Positions 8,049 through 15,965 of a stretch of DNA of 24,031 nucleotides are shown one piece after another. Each line of letters starts with the position of its first letter. Within the stretch, counting starts at the first letter, position 1. The position numbers and the translations under genes were made by a program. The notes beneath the pieces were generated by a model. It was not told the origin of the DNA. It was given only the letters and a program-made list of their open reading frames with translations, and did no database searches. Location: contig JBBQXZ010000052.1 of NCBI GenBank assembly GCA_038209145.1, positions 1 to 24,031 of the forward strand, written 5' to 3'. This DNA is from Lunatibacter sp038209145. Lineage in GTDB: Bacteria; Bacteroidota; Bacteroidia; Cytophagales; Cyclobacteriaceae.

Positions 8049-9818
8049 TTAGGCGGGCCAGAAAAGCAGAATCAGGGGAATGCCCACTGCCATTATTAAA
8101 ATCGTTAGGGGCAATCCCAACTTCCAATAATCACCAAACCGGTAGCCACCTGGACTCATTACCAGGGTATTTGATTGGTGACCGATTGGGGTCAGGAATG
8201 CCGCAGAGGCCCCAATGGCTACAGCCATCAGAAAAGGATCGGCAGAAGCATCCATGCTACTGGCAATGGAAATAGCAATAGGAGCCATCAAGACAACAGT
8301 AGCCGCGTTATTGATGACAGCCGACAGCAGCATGGTAACCAACAGCAAGGTGCCCAGAAGAACCCAAATCGGGTATCCCGATCCCAATTTCAAGATCTGG
8401 ACAGTTATCGTTTCTGCCGCACCGCTAGTCTCAAAGGCCAGACCTACCGGAATCATGGCCGCAAGCAAGACGATGACGGGCCAGTCAATATTTTGGTACA
8501 CCGACTTGAGGGGCAATATCCGGCTGGTAACCATCAATATGGCTGCAAGGGTAAAAGCTATGGCTACAGGCAACAGTTCCAAAACAACCGCCACAATGGA
8601 AAGTATAAAAATAGTAAGGGCAAAAATTGTTCGCCTGGGTTTGCCTATCGTCAAACTTCTTTTGGCTAAAGGAAAGCAACCGAGGGTTTGGAAAATATCC
8701 GACATATCCTTGGCCATGCCCTGCAATAAGAGGACATCACCAGATTGGAACCGTTCGTGGTCTATGCGCTGCCGAAAGGTCTTGCTGCTACGCGAAAGTG
8801 CCAGTAAATTTACGCCAAAACGTGAACGCATGTTCAAGCCCGCCGCTGTTTCACCAATCAGTGGTGAATATTCCTGGACGATTCCCTCCATCAGTTCTAT
8901 ATCCTTAGATCCTTCAGCATCCTTATAAAGGGCTTCATCACCAACCAATTCAGCCCCTGTCTCATCGAGAAATTTTGCCAGATCATCCGTATCTCCTTCC
9001 AAGATTAAGATGTCATCCCGCCTGAGCAAAAAACTGGGTCTGGGCGCATGTATGCGTTGTTTAAAACGGACCAAACCCAATACTTTGATGTCATGTTCCT
9101 TATTGCTGTGGATATCATGGACTTTTTGGTCAATTAGTTTTGATCCTTCCGGGATATTCACTTCGGTAATGTAATTGTCGATGGAGAAAAAATTGTCATT
9201 TGTGTTTGCCGCCTGTCTTTTTGGCAATAACCGCCACCCAACCAAAGAAATAAACGCAACACCTACCAGTGTTACAGAAAATCCAACTGGACCAAAATCA
9301 AACATACTGAAGGGACTTCCCATCAACTCTCTTCGAAAGGCAGAAATTATGATGTTGGGTGGCGTACCAATCAAGGTGTTCATACCTCCCAACAAAGAAG
9401 CGAATGCAATGGGCATTAGGATGTAGGAGGGAGAATAATTGTTTTTTCGAGCCAGTTGAATGGCAACGGGCATCATAATGGCCAAGGCACCAATGTTGTT
9501 CATAAATCCCGAAGCAATGGCTACCACGGTACATAGTCCGCTTACCTGTAAAGTGATGTTATTGCCAAGCCTGTCCATGATCCGGACGATAATATTAACC
9601 AAACCGGAGTTTTCCAAGGCTTTGCTTACCACCAACACAGCAGCTACCGTGATGACTGCGGAATGTCCGAATCCCAGAAATGCATCTTCTTTGGGTATAA
9701 TGCCCCAAGCAGTAAGAAAAATTAACACCAACAAGGCAACGATATCATAGCGGGGTTTGCCCCAGATAAAAAGCACCAATGCCACCCCCAAGGAGGCAAA
9801 TACCACGGTTTGTTCCAT
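8049..9818 (-). CDS. SLC13/DASS-family anion transporter with two RCK_C domains
   Basis: This 589-residue membrane protein has two hydrophobic halves (about 1-195 and 390-589) flanking a soluble centre. The halves carry paired family motifs: MNNIGALA at 106 with GTPPNIIIS at 151, and INNAATVVLMAP near 505 with TPIGHQSNTLV near 535; these re-entrant hairpins bind anion and sodium in SLC13/DASS carriers. The centre holds two RCK_C (TrkA-C) domains at about 210-295 and 305-385, each ending with an LRRDDILILEGD- or FQSGDVLLLQG-type turn. Bacterial members with this plan move sulfate, dicarboxylates or similar anions. Its start is 18 bases after the acyl-CoA oxidase-like gene, so the two form an operon. 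It is convergent with the sulfatases, which makes a sulfate role plausible but unproven. Confidence 0.92.
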   Translation of the reverse strand: MEQTVVFASLGVALVLFIWGKPRYDIVALLVLIFLTAWGIIPKEDAFLGFGHSAVITVAAVLVVSKALENSGLVNIIVRIMDRLGNNITLQVSGLCTVVAIASGFMNNIGALAIMMPVAIQLARKNNYSPSYILMPIAFASLLGGMNTLIGTPPNIIISAFRRELMGSPFSMFDFGPVGFSVTLVGVAFISLVGWRLLPKRQAANTNDNFFSIDNYITEVNIPEGSKLIDQKVHDIHSNKEHDIKVLGLVRFKQRIHAPRPSFLLRRDDILILEGDTDDLAKFLDETGAELVGDEALYKDAEGSKDIELMEGIVQEYSPLIGETAAGLNMRSRFGVNLLALSRSSKTFRQRIDHERFQSGDVLLLQGMAKDMSDIFQTLGCFPLAKRSLTIGKPRRTIFALTIFILSIVAVVLELLPVAIAFTLAAILMVTSRILPLKSVYQNIDWPVIVLLAAMIPVGLAFETSGAAETITVQILKLGSGYPIWVLLGTLLLVTMLLSAVINNAATVVLMAPIAISIASSMDASADPFLMAVAIGASAAFLTPIGHQSNTLVMSPGGYRFGDYWKLGLPLTILIMAVGIPLILLFWPA

Positions 9819-9836
9819 AAATAAAAATAGGCTGGT

Positions 9837-12149
9837 TTAGGTAAAGGCAATTGGCGCCGAAAGGCAGGAATCCGGAATGTCAAAAGCTGAAACTAAAGGT
9901 ACGGCGTCTTTTCTGATTTCCCAACACAGCTGATTGACCATTTTCCGGATGGCTTTTGTTTTGACGCCTTCCAGATATCCCTGTTCCAGGTACCAGCCTT
10001 TATTTTCCTCGATTACAGTCAAGGCAAATAGCGCACAAAGTTTATGGAGAATTTTTGCAAAAGATTTCCCTTCGGCAGTCTGAACCGCCTTGATAAATTG
10101 CTCCAACATGATTTTATCCATATAGGCTTTTCCAACCGTCAGTAAGTGATGCTGGCATACGTTAAACGCATCGAAGGGGTCCATTCCCTCATCGATGAGC
10201 CGCTTGATTCTCTTGGCAGCCGAATCCACCAAATCTTTTTCCCTGTATTCAAAGGCACTCAGGTGAAAGGAAGCATCAAGCAAATGCCCTTCATCAATGT
10301 TACGTACAATAAGCGGGTTTTTCTCCGTGATCGAGGTCTTCGTCTTGGAGGCCACATAATTAAATATGGTGACCAGGTTCATGTTTTCAAACTGCGCCCT
10401 GTAAGCTCCCAGCCTGGTTTTTGCCACCAACTGCATGAGGACAGTATTGTCTCCTTCGAACGTGGTGTACACATCGGTATCATTTTTCAATGCATCGATC
10501 CGGTTTTCCGAGAGGTATCCCTTGCCTCCACAAGCTTCCCTGCATTCTTGCAGCAAGGCGGTAGTATTCCAGGTGATGGTAGCTTTTAACCCTGCTGCCA
10601 AAGCCTCTATTTCCTGCATTTCTGCTTCTTTTCGGTTCATAAATCGGCTTGTCATATATTGCATGGCGAAGTGACCGGCGTATGTTTTGGCCAGCAGGGG
10701 CATGAGCCTTCGCTGATGCATGCGGTAATTGAGTATGGGCACTTCCTCCCCGCCCTCAGGGCCAAACTGACGGCGTGTGTCCCCATAGCGGATAGCAATG
10801 GTCAGTCCACTTTTGCAAGCCGAGAGTGCCGACCGTGGAATGCCAATTCTGCCGCCAACTAAGGTGCCCAGCATGGTAAAAAACCGTTTGTTGTCACTGG
10901 CTATAGGTGTTTCAAATTTCCCCTCGTCGGTGACGTTTGAAAACCTGTTCAGCATGTTTTCCTTGGGAATAACCACATGATCGAAGGTAATTAGGCCATT
11001 GTCTACGCCATTGAGGCCCATTTTGCGCCCACAATCTGTTATCGTTATTCCCGGCAGCGTATTTCCTTCATCATCTCTTAGGGGTACCACAAAGGCGCAG
11101 ATCCCATAATCCTTTCTATCCAAGATCAATTTGGCAAAGACTGTGGCCATTTTTCCATGCATTGCCGCATTTCCGATGTATTCTTTTCTGGCAAGGGAAT
11201 GGGGCGTATGAATGACAAATGATTTGTCGGCAGCCTGATAGGTGGCGGTGGTTTCTATTCCCTTTACATTTGACCCATGGTTCGTCTCGGTCATGGCAAA
11301 GCAGCCCGGTAATTCCAGTGTTCCTATTTTGGGAAGAAATCTGGCATGGTGAGTTGCAGTTCCCAAGGATAAAATACTCATCCCCCAAAGGCCAAACTGA
11401 ACGCCAAACTTGATGACCATGCTTAAGTCGTGGTAGCTCAGCGTTTCCATTACGGTAAAATACGCCTCCATATCCCCTTTGCCCCCATGTTCCTTCGGAT
11501 AGGCAATGGATCCAAATCCCGCATCAGCCACCAGCTGGCACCAGACAAGCACTTGATTGCGGTAATTTTTCAAATTTCCGGGATCTACATAGTCAAATTC
11601 AGGCCGTTGGAGGAGGTCTTTAACTTTTTTGATGGTGGATGCTTGATTTCCGTCCAAATAAGCTGTCAGTTCTTTTATATCGAAATCAACTGAAGTTTGA
11701 TGGGAAGTGGTTACAGTTGGATGCTCCTTTTTAAACAGATAAACGGCTGATTTTCCGATGATTTCCAACTCCCGCTCCAGCTTTTCCAGATCCTGTTGAA
11801 TTTGATCTTCCTCTTCCGTAGTTAAGAAGAGATCAGTTTGATCCTTGACGAGGGCTATCCCCAGTGTAGAAAGTCGATCCAGCCCCTTAATTTTTGTTGC
11901 CGTAGTATGGATGGTTTGGTGCCACTGTTCTATTTCATCCCGCTGTGGAGGGCTATCAGGAGCGATTTTTTCTAATAGATTATCTTTATCCGATTCGCTC
12001 AGCCAGGGTGTACGGTCCACAAAATGATGAAACACCTTTCTCGCCCGATCCCCCAAAAGGGTATCGGACCAGACAATGTAAAGAATGGGAAGGAAAAAAT
12101 AGTTTCTTTCACTTATTTTAGAAGGACTGATGGAAGTCTGCATGGTCAT
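9837..12149 (-). CDS. Acyl-CoA dehydrogenase/oxidase-family flavoprotein (ACOX-like)
   Basis: At 770 residues this is far longer than a standard acyl-CoA dehydrogenase (about 380) and matches the acyl-CoA oxidase-like architecture. An N-terminal helical extension precedes the FAD-binding core motif CFAMTETNHGSNVKGIETT. Further on are CGRKMGLNGVDNG, EACGGKGYLSENRI and TFEGDN, whose Glu is in the position of the catalytic base of acyl-CoA oxidases. A C-terminal helical domain follows. The predicted reaction is FAD-dependent alpha,beta-desaturation of an acyl-CoA; whether electrons go to oxygen or to a carrier flavoprotein is not visible. There is no signal peptide. The start offers two Met codons (MTMQ); the outer one is used. 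The gene leads an operon with the SLC13 transporter. Confidence 0.93.
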   Translation of the reverse strand: MTMQTSISPSKISERNYFFLPILYIVWSDTLLGDRARKVFHHFVDRTPWLSESDKDNLLEKIAPDSPPQRDEIEQWHQTIHTTATKIKGLDRLSTLGIALVKDQTDLFLTTEEEDQIQQDLEKLERELEIIGKSAVYLFKKEHPTVTTSHQTSVDFDIKELTAYLDGNQASTIKKVKDLLQRPEFDYVDPGNLKNYRNQVLVWCQLVADAGFGSIAYPKEHGGKGDMEAYFTVMETLSYHDLSMVIKFGVQFGLWGMSILSLGTATHHARFLPKIGTLELPGCFAMTETNHGSNVKGIETTATYQAADKSFVIHTPHSLARKEYIGNAAMHGKMATVFAKLILDRKDYGICAFVVPLRDDEGNTLPGITITDCGRKMGLNGVDNGLITFDHVVIPKENMLNRFSNVTDEGKFETPIASDNKRFFTMLGTLVGGRIGIPRSALSACKSGLTIAIRYGDTRRQFGPEGGEEVPILNYRMHQRRLMPLLAKTYAGHFAMQYMTSRFMNRKEAEMQEIEALAAGLKATITWNTTALLQECREACGGKGYLSENRIDALKNDTDVYTTFEGDNTVLMQLVAKTRLGAYRAQFENMNLVTIFNYVASKTKTSITEKNPLIVRNIDEGHLLDASFHLSAFEYREKDLVDSAAKRIKRLIDEGMDPFDAFNVCQHHLLTVGKAYMDKIMLEQFIKAVQTAEGKSFAKILHKLCALFALTVIEENKGWYLEQGYLEGVKTKAIRKMVNQLCWEIRKDAVPLVSAFDIPDSCLSAPIAFT

Positions 12150-12598
12150 GGATTTTATGTCAGTACAAGTTACTAAATAATTATTGAGAAATTAACGCAA
12201 CGCCCACAAAATAGGATTGAGGGGAGTATACGTTAAATTTTATGAATTAGGTGCAGGGTAAAAGGAATTAGGGGTAATCCTACCGATTTGGGGCAGGTGT
12301 CATTCAGTGCGGGATAAAAATCTGAAACTATACGGAAACCACCTGGATCAGGCGAAACTGGTACCAAACCGATTAAACTAATTATCATCTACAGAGGTAG
12401 GTAGCAGCTTTGAGAAATTTAGGCCCTCAGGTTCCTGTTAAAATCATAAAGCAATTGGGAAAAAGACCGAGATTTCTTTGCGTCAAAATTATACAAGAAA
12501 CCAAACTTTTTTTATTGGAATAAAATTTAGGGCTTTTGAGATTATATTCTCCTGATATTTGTCTTATTTTTAAAGACATATGTCTAATTGGAAACCTT
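12150..12598. other. Intergenic region with toxin-antitoxin operator at its right end
   Basis: This stretch of about 450 bases separates the leftward acyl-CoA oxidase-like gene from the rightward antitoxin. I found no coding remnant, RNA gene or terminator in it. Its only clear structure is the cluster of TGTCT half-sites at 12559-12588. A run of T and A at 12507-12530 is a plausible promoter area. Confidence 0.5.
12559..12588. promoter_or_regulatory. Candidate antitoxin operator with TGTCT/AGACA half-sites
   Basis: AGACATATGTCT at 12574-12585 is a perfect 12-bp palindrome. A third half-site, TGTCTT at 12560-12565, pairs with AAGACA at 12573-12578 across 7 bases. The cluster sits 11-40 bases upstream of the antitoxin ATG, where type II antitoxins usually bind to repress their own operon. 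Binding by the encoded Xre-type protein is inferred from position and symmetry. Confidence 0.55.
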
Positions 12599-13105
12599 AT
12601 GGCAACACTATCCGAATCTCAACTTGAAGAGAGGCTTGTTAAAGAATTCTCCTCCTTACTTACAGAATCCAGGATAAAAGGATTTCCCATTGCTCCTGAA
12701 AGAAAGATCACCTATGAGGAATTTTTTTCTGACAAAATGTTGATTATTACAGCCATAAGGATCGGAATCCCTTATCCACTTTTTGAGTTGATCCAACAGT
12801 ATACTCCTTTCACAGAAGGTGAATGGGCAGAATTTCTTGGTATTTCAACCAAATCCTTAAAACGGTATAAAGCATCCGAGTCTCATTTTTTCAAACCAAT
12901 TTATTCAGAAAAAATAATTGAAATGGTAGAGGTGACCAAAGCAGGTCTGGACATTTTTGATACTATTGAAAAATTAAATCTCTGGCTGAATACCCCGAAT
13001 TTTTCTCTTGGAAAAGTCAAACCCATTGATCTGCTGAAAGACTCTTACGGAAAGGAATTGGTTTTGAGCGAATTGGTCAGGATCGGTTACGGAATTATTG
13101 TTTAG
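12599..13105 (+). CDS. Xre/MbcA/ParS-type antitoxin of a RES toxin pair
   Basis: The ATG at 12599 gives 168 residues. A TTG at 12536 would add 21 residues but would run through the palindromic operator, so it is rejected. A helix-turn-helix is visible at about 72-92 (TEGEWAEFLGISTKSLKRYK). The C-terminal part at about 110-168 has the Xre/MbcA/ParS toxin-binding (DUF2384) look: a helical EVTKAGLDIFDTIEKLNLWL segment, then LGKVKPIDLL. In RES-Xre systems this protein occupies the toxin active site and represses the operon. The toxin's GTG start directly follows this gene's TAG stop. The N-terminal 70 residues form the usual helical region of the long antitoxins in this group. Confidence 0.9.
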   Translation: MATLSESQLEERLVKEFSSLLTESRIKGFPIAPERKITYEEFFSDKMLIITAIRIGIPYPLFELIQQYTPFTEGEWAEFLGISTKSLKRYKASESHFFKPIYSEKIIEMVEVTKAGLDIFDTIEKLNLWLNTPNFSLGKVKPIDLLKDSYGKELVLSELVRIGYGIIV

Positions 13106-13564
13106 GTGTATGTTTTCAGACTATCAAGGCAGCGATATGCGGGATTTCTTTCAGGTGAAGGTCCCGCCAGTAAAGGAGCAAGATGGAATTCTATTGGAAT
13201 AGAGGTGATCTATATAGCACAAAACAGGTCATTGGCCATGGCGGAAGTTGCTGTTCATTTTACGCTTGGAACGTTGCCGGAGGACTACATGGTGATCACC
13301 ATCGAAATTCCTGACGATATTAAGGTGGGAAGTATTGGGGTGGAGGATTTGCCGGTAGGCTGGAACCGATTCCCACATCCTCCTTCCACAAATAAAATTG
13401 GCGATTCATTTGTGCGAGAAAACAAAAACTGCGTATTGATGGTGCCTTCTGCCGTAACCCAAGGAGATTTCAATATCCTCATTAATCCCCTGCATACCGA
13501 TTTTGGCAGAATCAAGATATTAGAAATTGAAAAATTCCCTTTTGACAAAAGGATATTCAATTAA
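13106..13564 (+). CDS. RES-domain toxin (NAD+-degrading family)
   Basis: This 152-residue protein begins with GTG directly after the antitoxin TAG (TAGGTG), so translational coupling is likely. The RES-domain residues are present: Arg26 in GARWNSIG, Glu47 in SLAMAEVAVH and Ser115 in VPSAV, in the expected order and spacing. The length is typical of the family. Characterised members (such as the MbcT group) break down NAD+, by phosphorolysis in the mycobacterial case, and stop growth until the partner antitoxin binds. Here the family assignment and pairing are firm; the exact reaction is taken from relatives. The gene appears intact, so the module is probably functional although it sits beside decaying carbohydrate genes. 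Confidence 0.93.
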   Translation: MYVFRLSRQRYAGFLSGEGPASKGARWNSIGIEVIYIAQNRSLAMAEVAVHFTLGTLPEDYMVITIEIPDDIKVGSIGVEDLPVGWNRFPHPPSTNKIGDSFVRENKNCVLMVPSAVTQGDFNILINPLHTDFGRIKILEIEKFPFDKRIFN

Positions 13565-13787
13565 AATTGTCTTTCAGATCGAAAATTACATTTATCCGTA
13601 TCTCTTCCAGAAACAAAAAAATCAATGGAATTTACCGCGGGTATTCACAGGATTACTCGCACAATTGACCAGACTACACATAAAGAGGGTAATTTAATTG
13701 TTGAGGTGTAGGAGCCTTGTTTTTCGTCAGTCTAGGCTGATCTTTGTAAGGTTATTTTAAGAGGTATTTTGCAATAAACTAGGGAAA
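13565..13787. other. Spacer between toxin gene and SusD remnant
   Basis: No intact gene is visible here. A SusC gene would normally lie directly upstream of susD, but no SusC-like sequence was recognised. A 28-codon ATG-initiated frame at 13625-13711 exists without any family resemblance. The region may be scar sequence left from deletion of the SusC side. Confidence 0.35.
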
Positions 13788-14244
13788 ATGAAAAGAATTA
13801 TCGCTATATTTCTTCATTGCTTTTTATTCCTAAATTGCTTTTGAGAGATCACTAATTTGGCAAAACAAATATTTTAGGGGACCGAACAGAATGGAAACAA
13901 ATATTCCTGTTTTTAGATTGGCAGAAATGCGCCTTACCGGGGCTATCATCCGATTTATGCAAGGGGATGTTGTGGGTGCGACAGCGGACGTGAATTTAAT
14001 CCGAACCAGAGCTGGTAACGAAGCAATTAAGGCAGTAACTGAAGAAAATATACACAATGAGAGAATCAAAGAAATGTCACAGGAAGGGAATCGCCCGGAC
14101 GATGTTCGGGCGTTAAAACAGCCTATTCTTCCCGGTGATCTGGATCAGAGCATGCCCAACAGCACCATGAATTACCCTTACGCTGATTTCTATTTCGATA
14201 TTCCGCAGGCAGCTTATGATTTAAATGACGGTTACAATGAATAA
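13788..14244 (+). pseudogene. SusD/RagB-family lipoprotein remnant, internally deleted
   Basis: The C-terminal segment (about 13840-14244) reads as the end of a SusD/RagB nutrient-binding lipoprotein: TNIPVFRLAEMRLT, then an ATADVNLIRTRAG helix, NIHNERIKEM, EGNRPDDVRALKQPILPGD, and a PYADFYFDIPQ tail. An intact SusD is about 450-600 residues; here only about 130 remain. Just upstream, an ATG at 13788 opens 18 codons reading MKRIIAIFLHCFLFLNCF then TGA, which looks like a lipoprotein signal peptide with a Cys. The C-terminal frame extends back without a stop to about 13840, in a different frame from this peptide. The simplest reading is one large internal deletion joining the two ends out of frame. 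SusC is absent. The C-terminal identity is clear; the N-terminal match is inferred. Confidence 0.82.
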
Positions 14245-14483
14245 TAGGGTAAAAAGATGCTTTAGATAAAAACCTGTTGCTAGTAAATCCTTAGGGAAAA
14301 GTTAGGCTTGCCATCCCCTGTTGGGGAAGTTTTCTGGATTCGATTTCAGGAATTTTGAAAACTTAAAATAACAAGGACAGCCATCAGCTTTAAATCATGT
14401 ATGTTTCCTTAACATAAGCAATATAATAACATATTAATCCTAAAATAAAATAGAAGCCATTCATTTCATTTAAAATTAACCCT
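14245..14483. other. Spacer with small dyads before the second enolase-superfamily gene
   Basis: Two dyads are visible: TCCCC-TGTT-GGGGA at 14314-14327, followed by a short AGTTTT, which could be a weak terminator, and AAGTTTTC (14327-14334) with GAAAACTT (14357-14364) across 22 bases. The rest is AT-rich, and no clear TAnnTTTG promoter box was found. Confidence 0.35.
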
Positions 14484-15920
14484 ATGAAAAACCCAAAATC
14501 CCAGACATTTTCACGAAGGTCATTCTTAACCACCGGTGGCACGGCAATGGCTGCAGGTTTGACCTACGGCCTTTACGGAACTTCTTTTGCCGAGAGCAAA
14601 CGCCCTTTTCAGAATGAAAATGCCCATTTCAAAAGAAAGAATTCTGATATTCTCCAAAACGCTCAAGATTTCGTTGAAAGCAGATCAAATCCAGCTGAAG
14701 GTTTGGAAAGGGAGAACATCCTTATTACCGACATTAAAGTCACCCCATTATCCTATGTCCATAAAGGAGATTACCTTTGGAGGGTTGGCGGCCTTTTGGT
14801 TTGGAAGGCTGATGCAGCCCTGGTACAGATTTTTACCAATAAAGGTATTGTTGGAATCGGAGAGGGAAGTCCCTATCGGGGTCCTGATAAGCTCAAGGAA
14901 TATACCGATAAATACATCACGCCCTTGCTGAAAGGAGCGAATGTTTTTGACGTGGATTTTTTGACCAATAATCAGGGCCATAACAGTATTGCGGAAGGTG
15001 CCTGGGCGGGAGTAAACAATGCCATCTGGGATATAATCGGTAAAGCAAAAAGCCAACCGGTATATAAACTTTTATCCGGAGAAAGAATTTCCAGCAATAA
15101 AGTGTATATGTATGCCAGTGGTGGCGTGGAACATGCCTGGTACGAGAATGGGGAAGAAGCCCTTATAGCTGAAGCCTTACGTTACAAAAATGCCGGTTTT
15201 GATACCTTCAAGTTCAGGCAGGGAACCAGTTGGAAATTCAGCAACATGACGATGAATAAGTATATACCTGTTTTACAAAACCTTCGAAAAGCCGTTGGTC
15301 CGGATTTTAAACTGTGTATTGAGAAGTTCCCTTGGGATATGGACACAATTCTCCATCAGCTTTGCCCCGTATTGGAAGAGCTTAAATTCTATTGGTATGA
15401 GGAACCCGTTTCGCCGGATGATCCCAATTCGGTGGAGAAGCACTTGGCTATCAATGAGGCCATGCCCTCTGTAATGGTTTCGGGTGGGGAAAGCTGGTGG
15501 AACCGATACCAGGCTTTCCCATTTAGCATTTCAGGAGCCATGGATCTCTTCCAGACCGATCCCAATCTAACAGGAATTACGGAAGGCTGGCACATTGGAC
15601 AGATGCTATATAAACACGGAAGAAAATACTGTCCACATAACTGGGTAGGGGGACTTACAACCATTGCGAGTATTCATCTGGTAGCAGGTGTACCGAGCGG
15701 CCATATGTGTGAAACCAACATGACCTTTAATCCCTTAAAATGGGAGATTTTTAAAGATCCATATCCTATAGAAAATGGTTATTTAACCATTCCTGACAAA
15801 CCTGGTTTTGGGGTAGAATTAGCGGACGATCTGGAAAAGAAATTTCCATTTCAACCGGGATTTTATGGTAAACCCAATCCAATAATGGAAGGGTCTGACA
15901 TACCGCTATGGTGGAGCTAA
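14484..15920 (+). CDS. Tat-exported enolase-superfamily protein with altered active-site residues
   Basis: This 478-residue protein has a twin-arginine signal (FSRRSFLTTGGTAMAAG) and then an enolase-superfamily fold. The expected landmarks can be placed: Lys243-Phe-Arg245 where KxK is usual, Glu280 in LCIEKFPWD where the first Mg2+-binding Asp of DxN normally lies, Glu306/Glu307 in YWYEEPVS, Glu336 in VSGGESWW, Gln357/Asp359 in DLFQTDPN, and His385 in CPHNWVGG. The third ligand and His are therefore kept, but the first ligand is Asp to Glu and the second Lys is Arg. A longer N-terminal linker and an extended C-terminal tail make it about 60 residues longer than the protein at 3577. It may be a specialised acid-sugar dehydratase. 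The RraA-like gene follows after 45 bases. Confidence 0.88.
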   Translation: MKNPKSQTFSRRSFLTTGGTAMAAGLTYGLYGTSFAESKRPFQNENAHFKRKNSDILQNAQDFVESRSNPAEGLERENILITDIKVTPLSYVHKGDYLWRVGGLLVWKADAALVQIFTNKGIVGIGEGSPYRGPDKLKEYTDKYITPLLKGANVFDVDFLTNNQGHNSIAEGAWAGVNNAIWDIIGKAKSQPVYKLLSGERISSNKVYMYASGGVEHAWYENGEEALIAEALRYKNAGFDTFKFRQGTSWKFSNMTMNKYIPVLQNLRKAVGPDFKLCIEKFPWDMDTILHQLCPVLEELKFYWYEEPVSPDDPNSVEKHLAINEAMPSVMVSGGESWWNRYQAFPFSISGAMDLFQTDPNLTGITEGWHIGQMLYKHGRKYCPHNWVGGLTTIASIHLVAGVPSGHMCETNMTFNPLKWEIFKDPYPIENGYLTIPDKPGFGVELADDLEKKFPFQPGFYGKPNPIMEGSDIPLWWS

Positions 15921-15965
15921 AATCCGGAATTGAATCAATATTTATTAAAACCAAAATGGCTTACT

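Noticed and set aside
8215..8928. 237-codon plus-strand frame within the SLC13 gene
   Set aside because: It is antisense to conserved transporter and RCK_C motifs and has no recognisable domain.
12536..12598. TTG start for the antitoxin
   Set aside because: It would translate through the palindromic operator; the ATG at 12599 gives the expected N-terminus.
13625..13711. 28-codon frame between the toxin gene and the SusD remnant
   Set aside because: It is too short and has no family resemblance; it does not resemble a SusC C-terminus.
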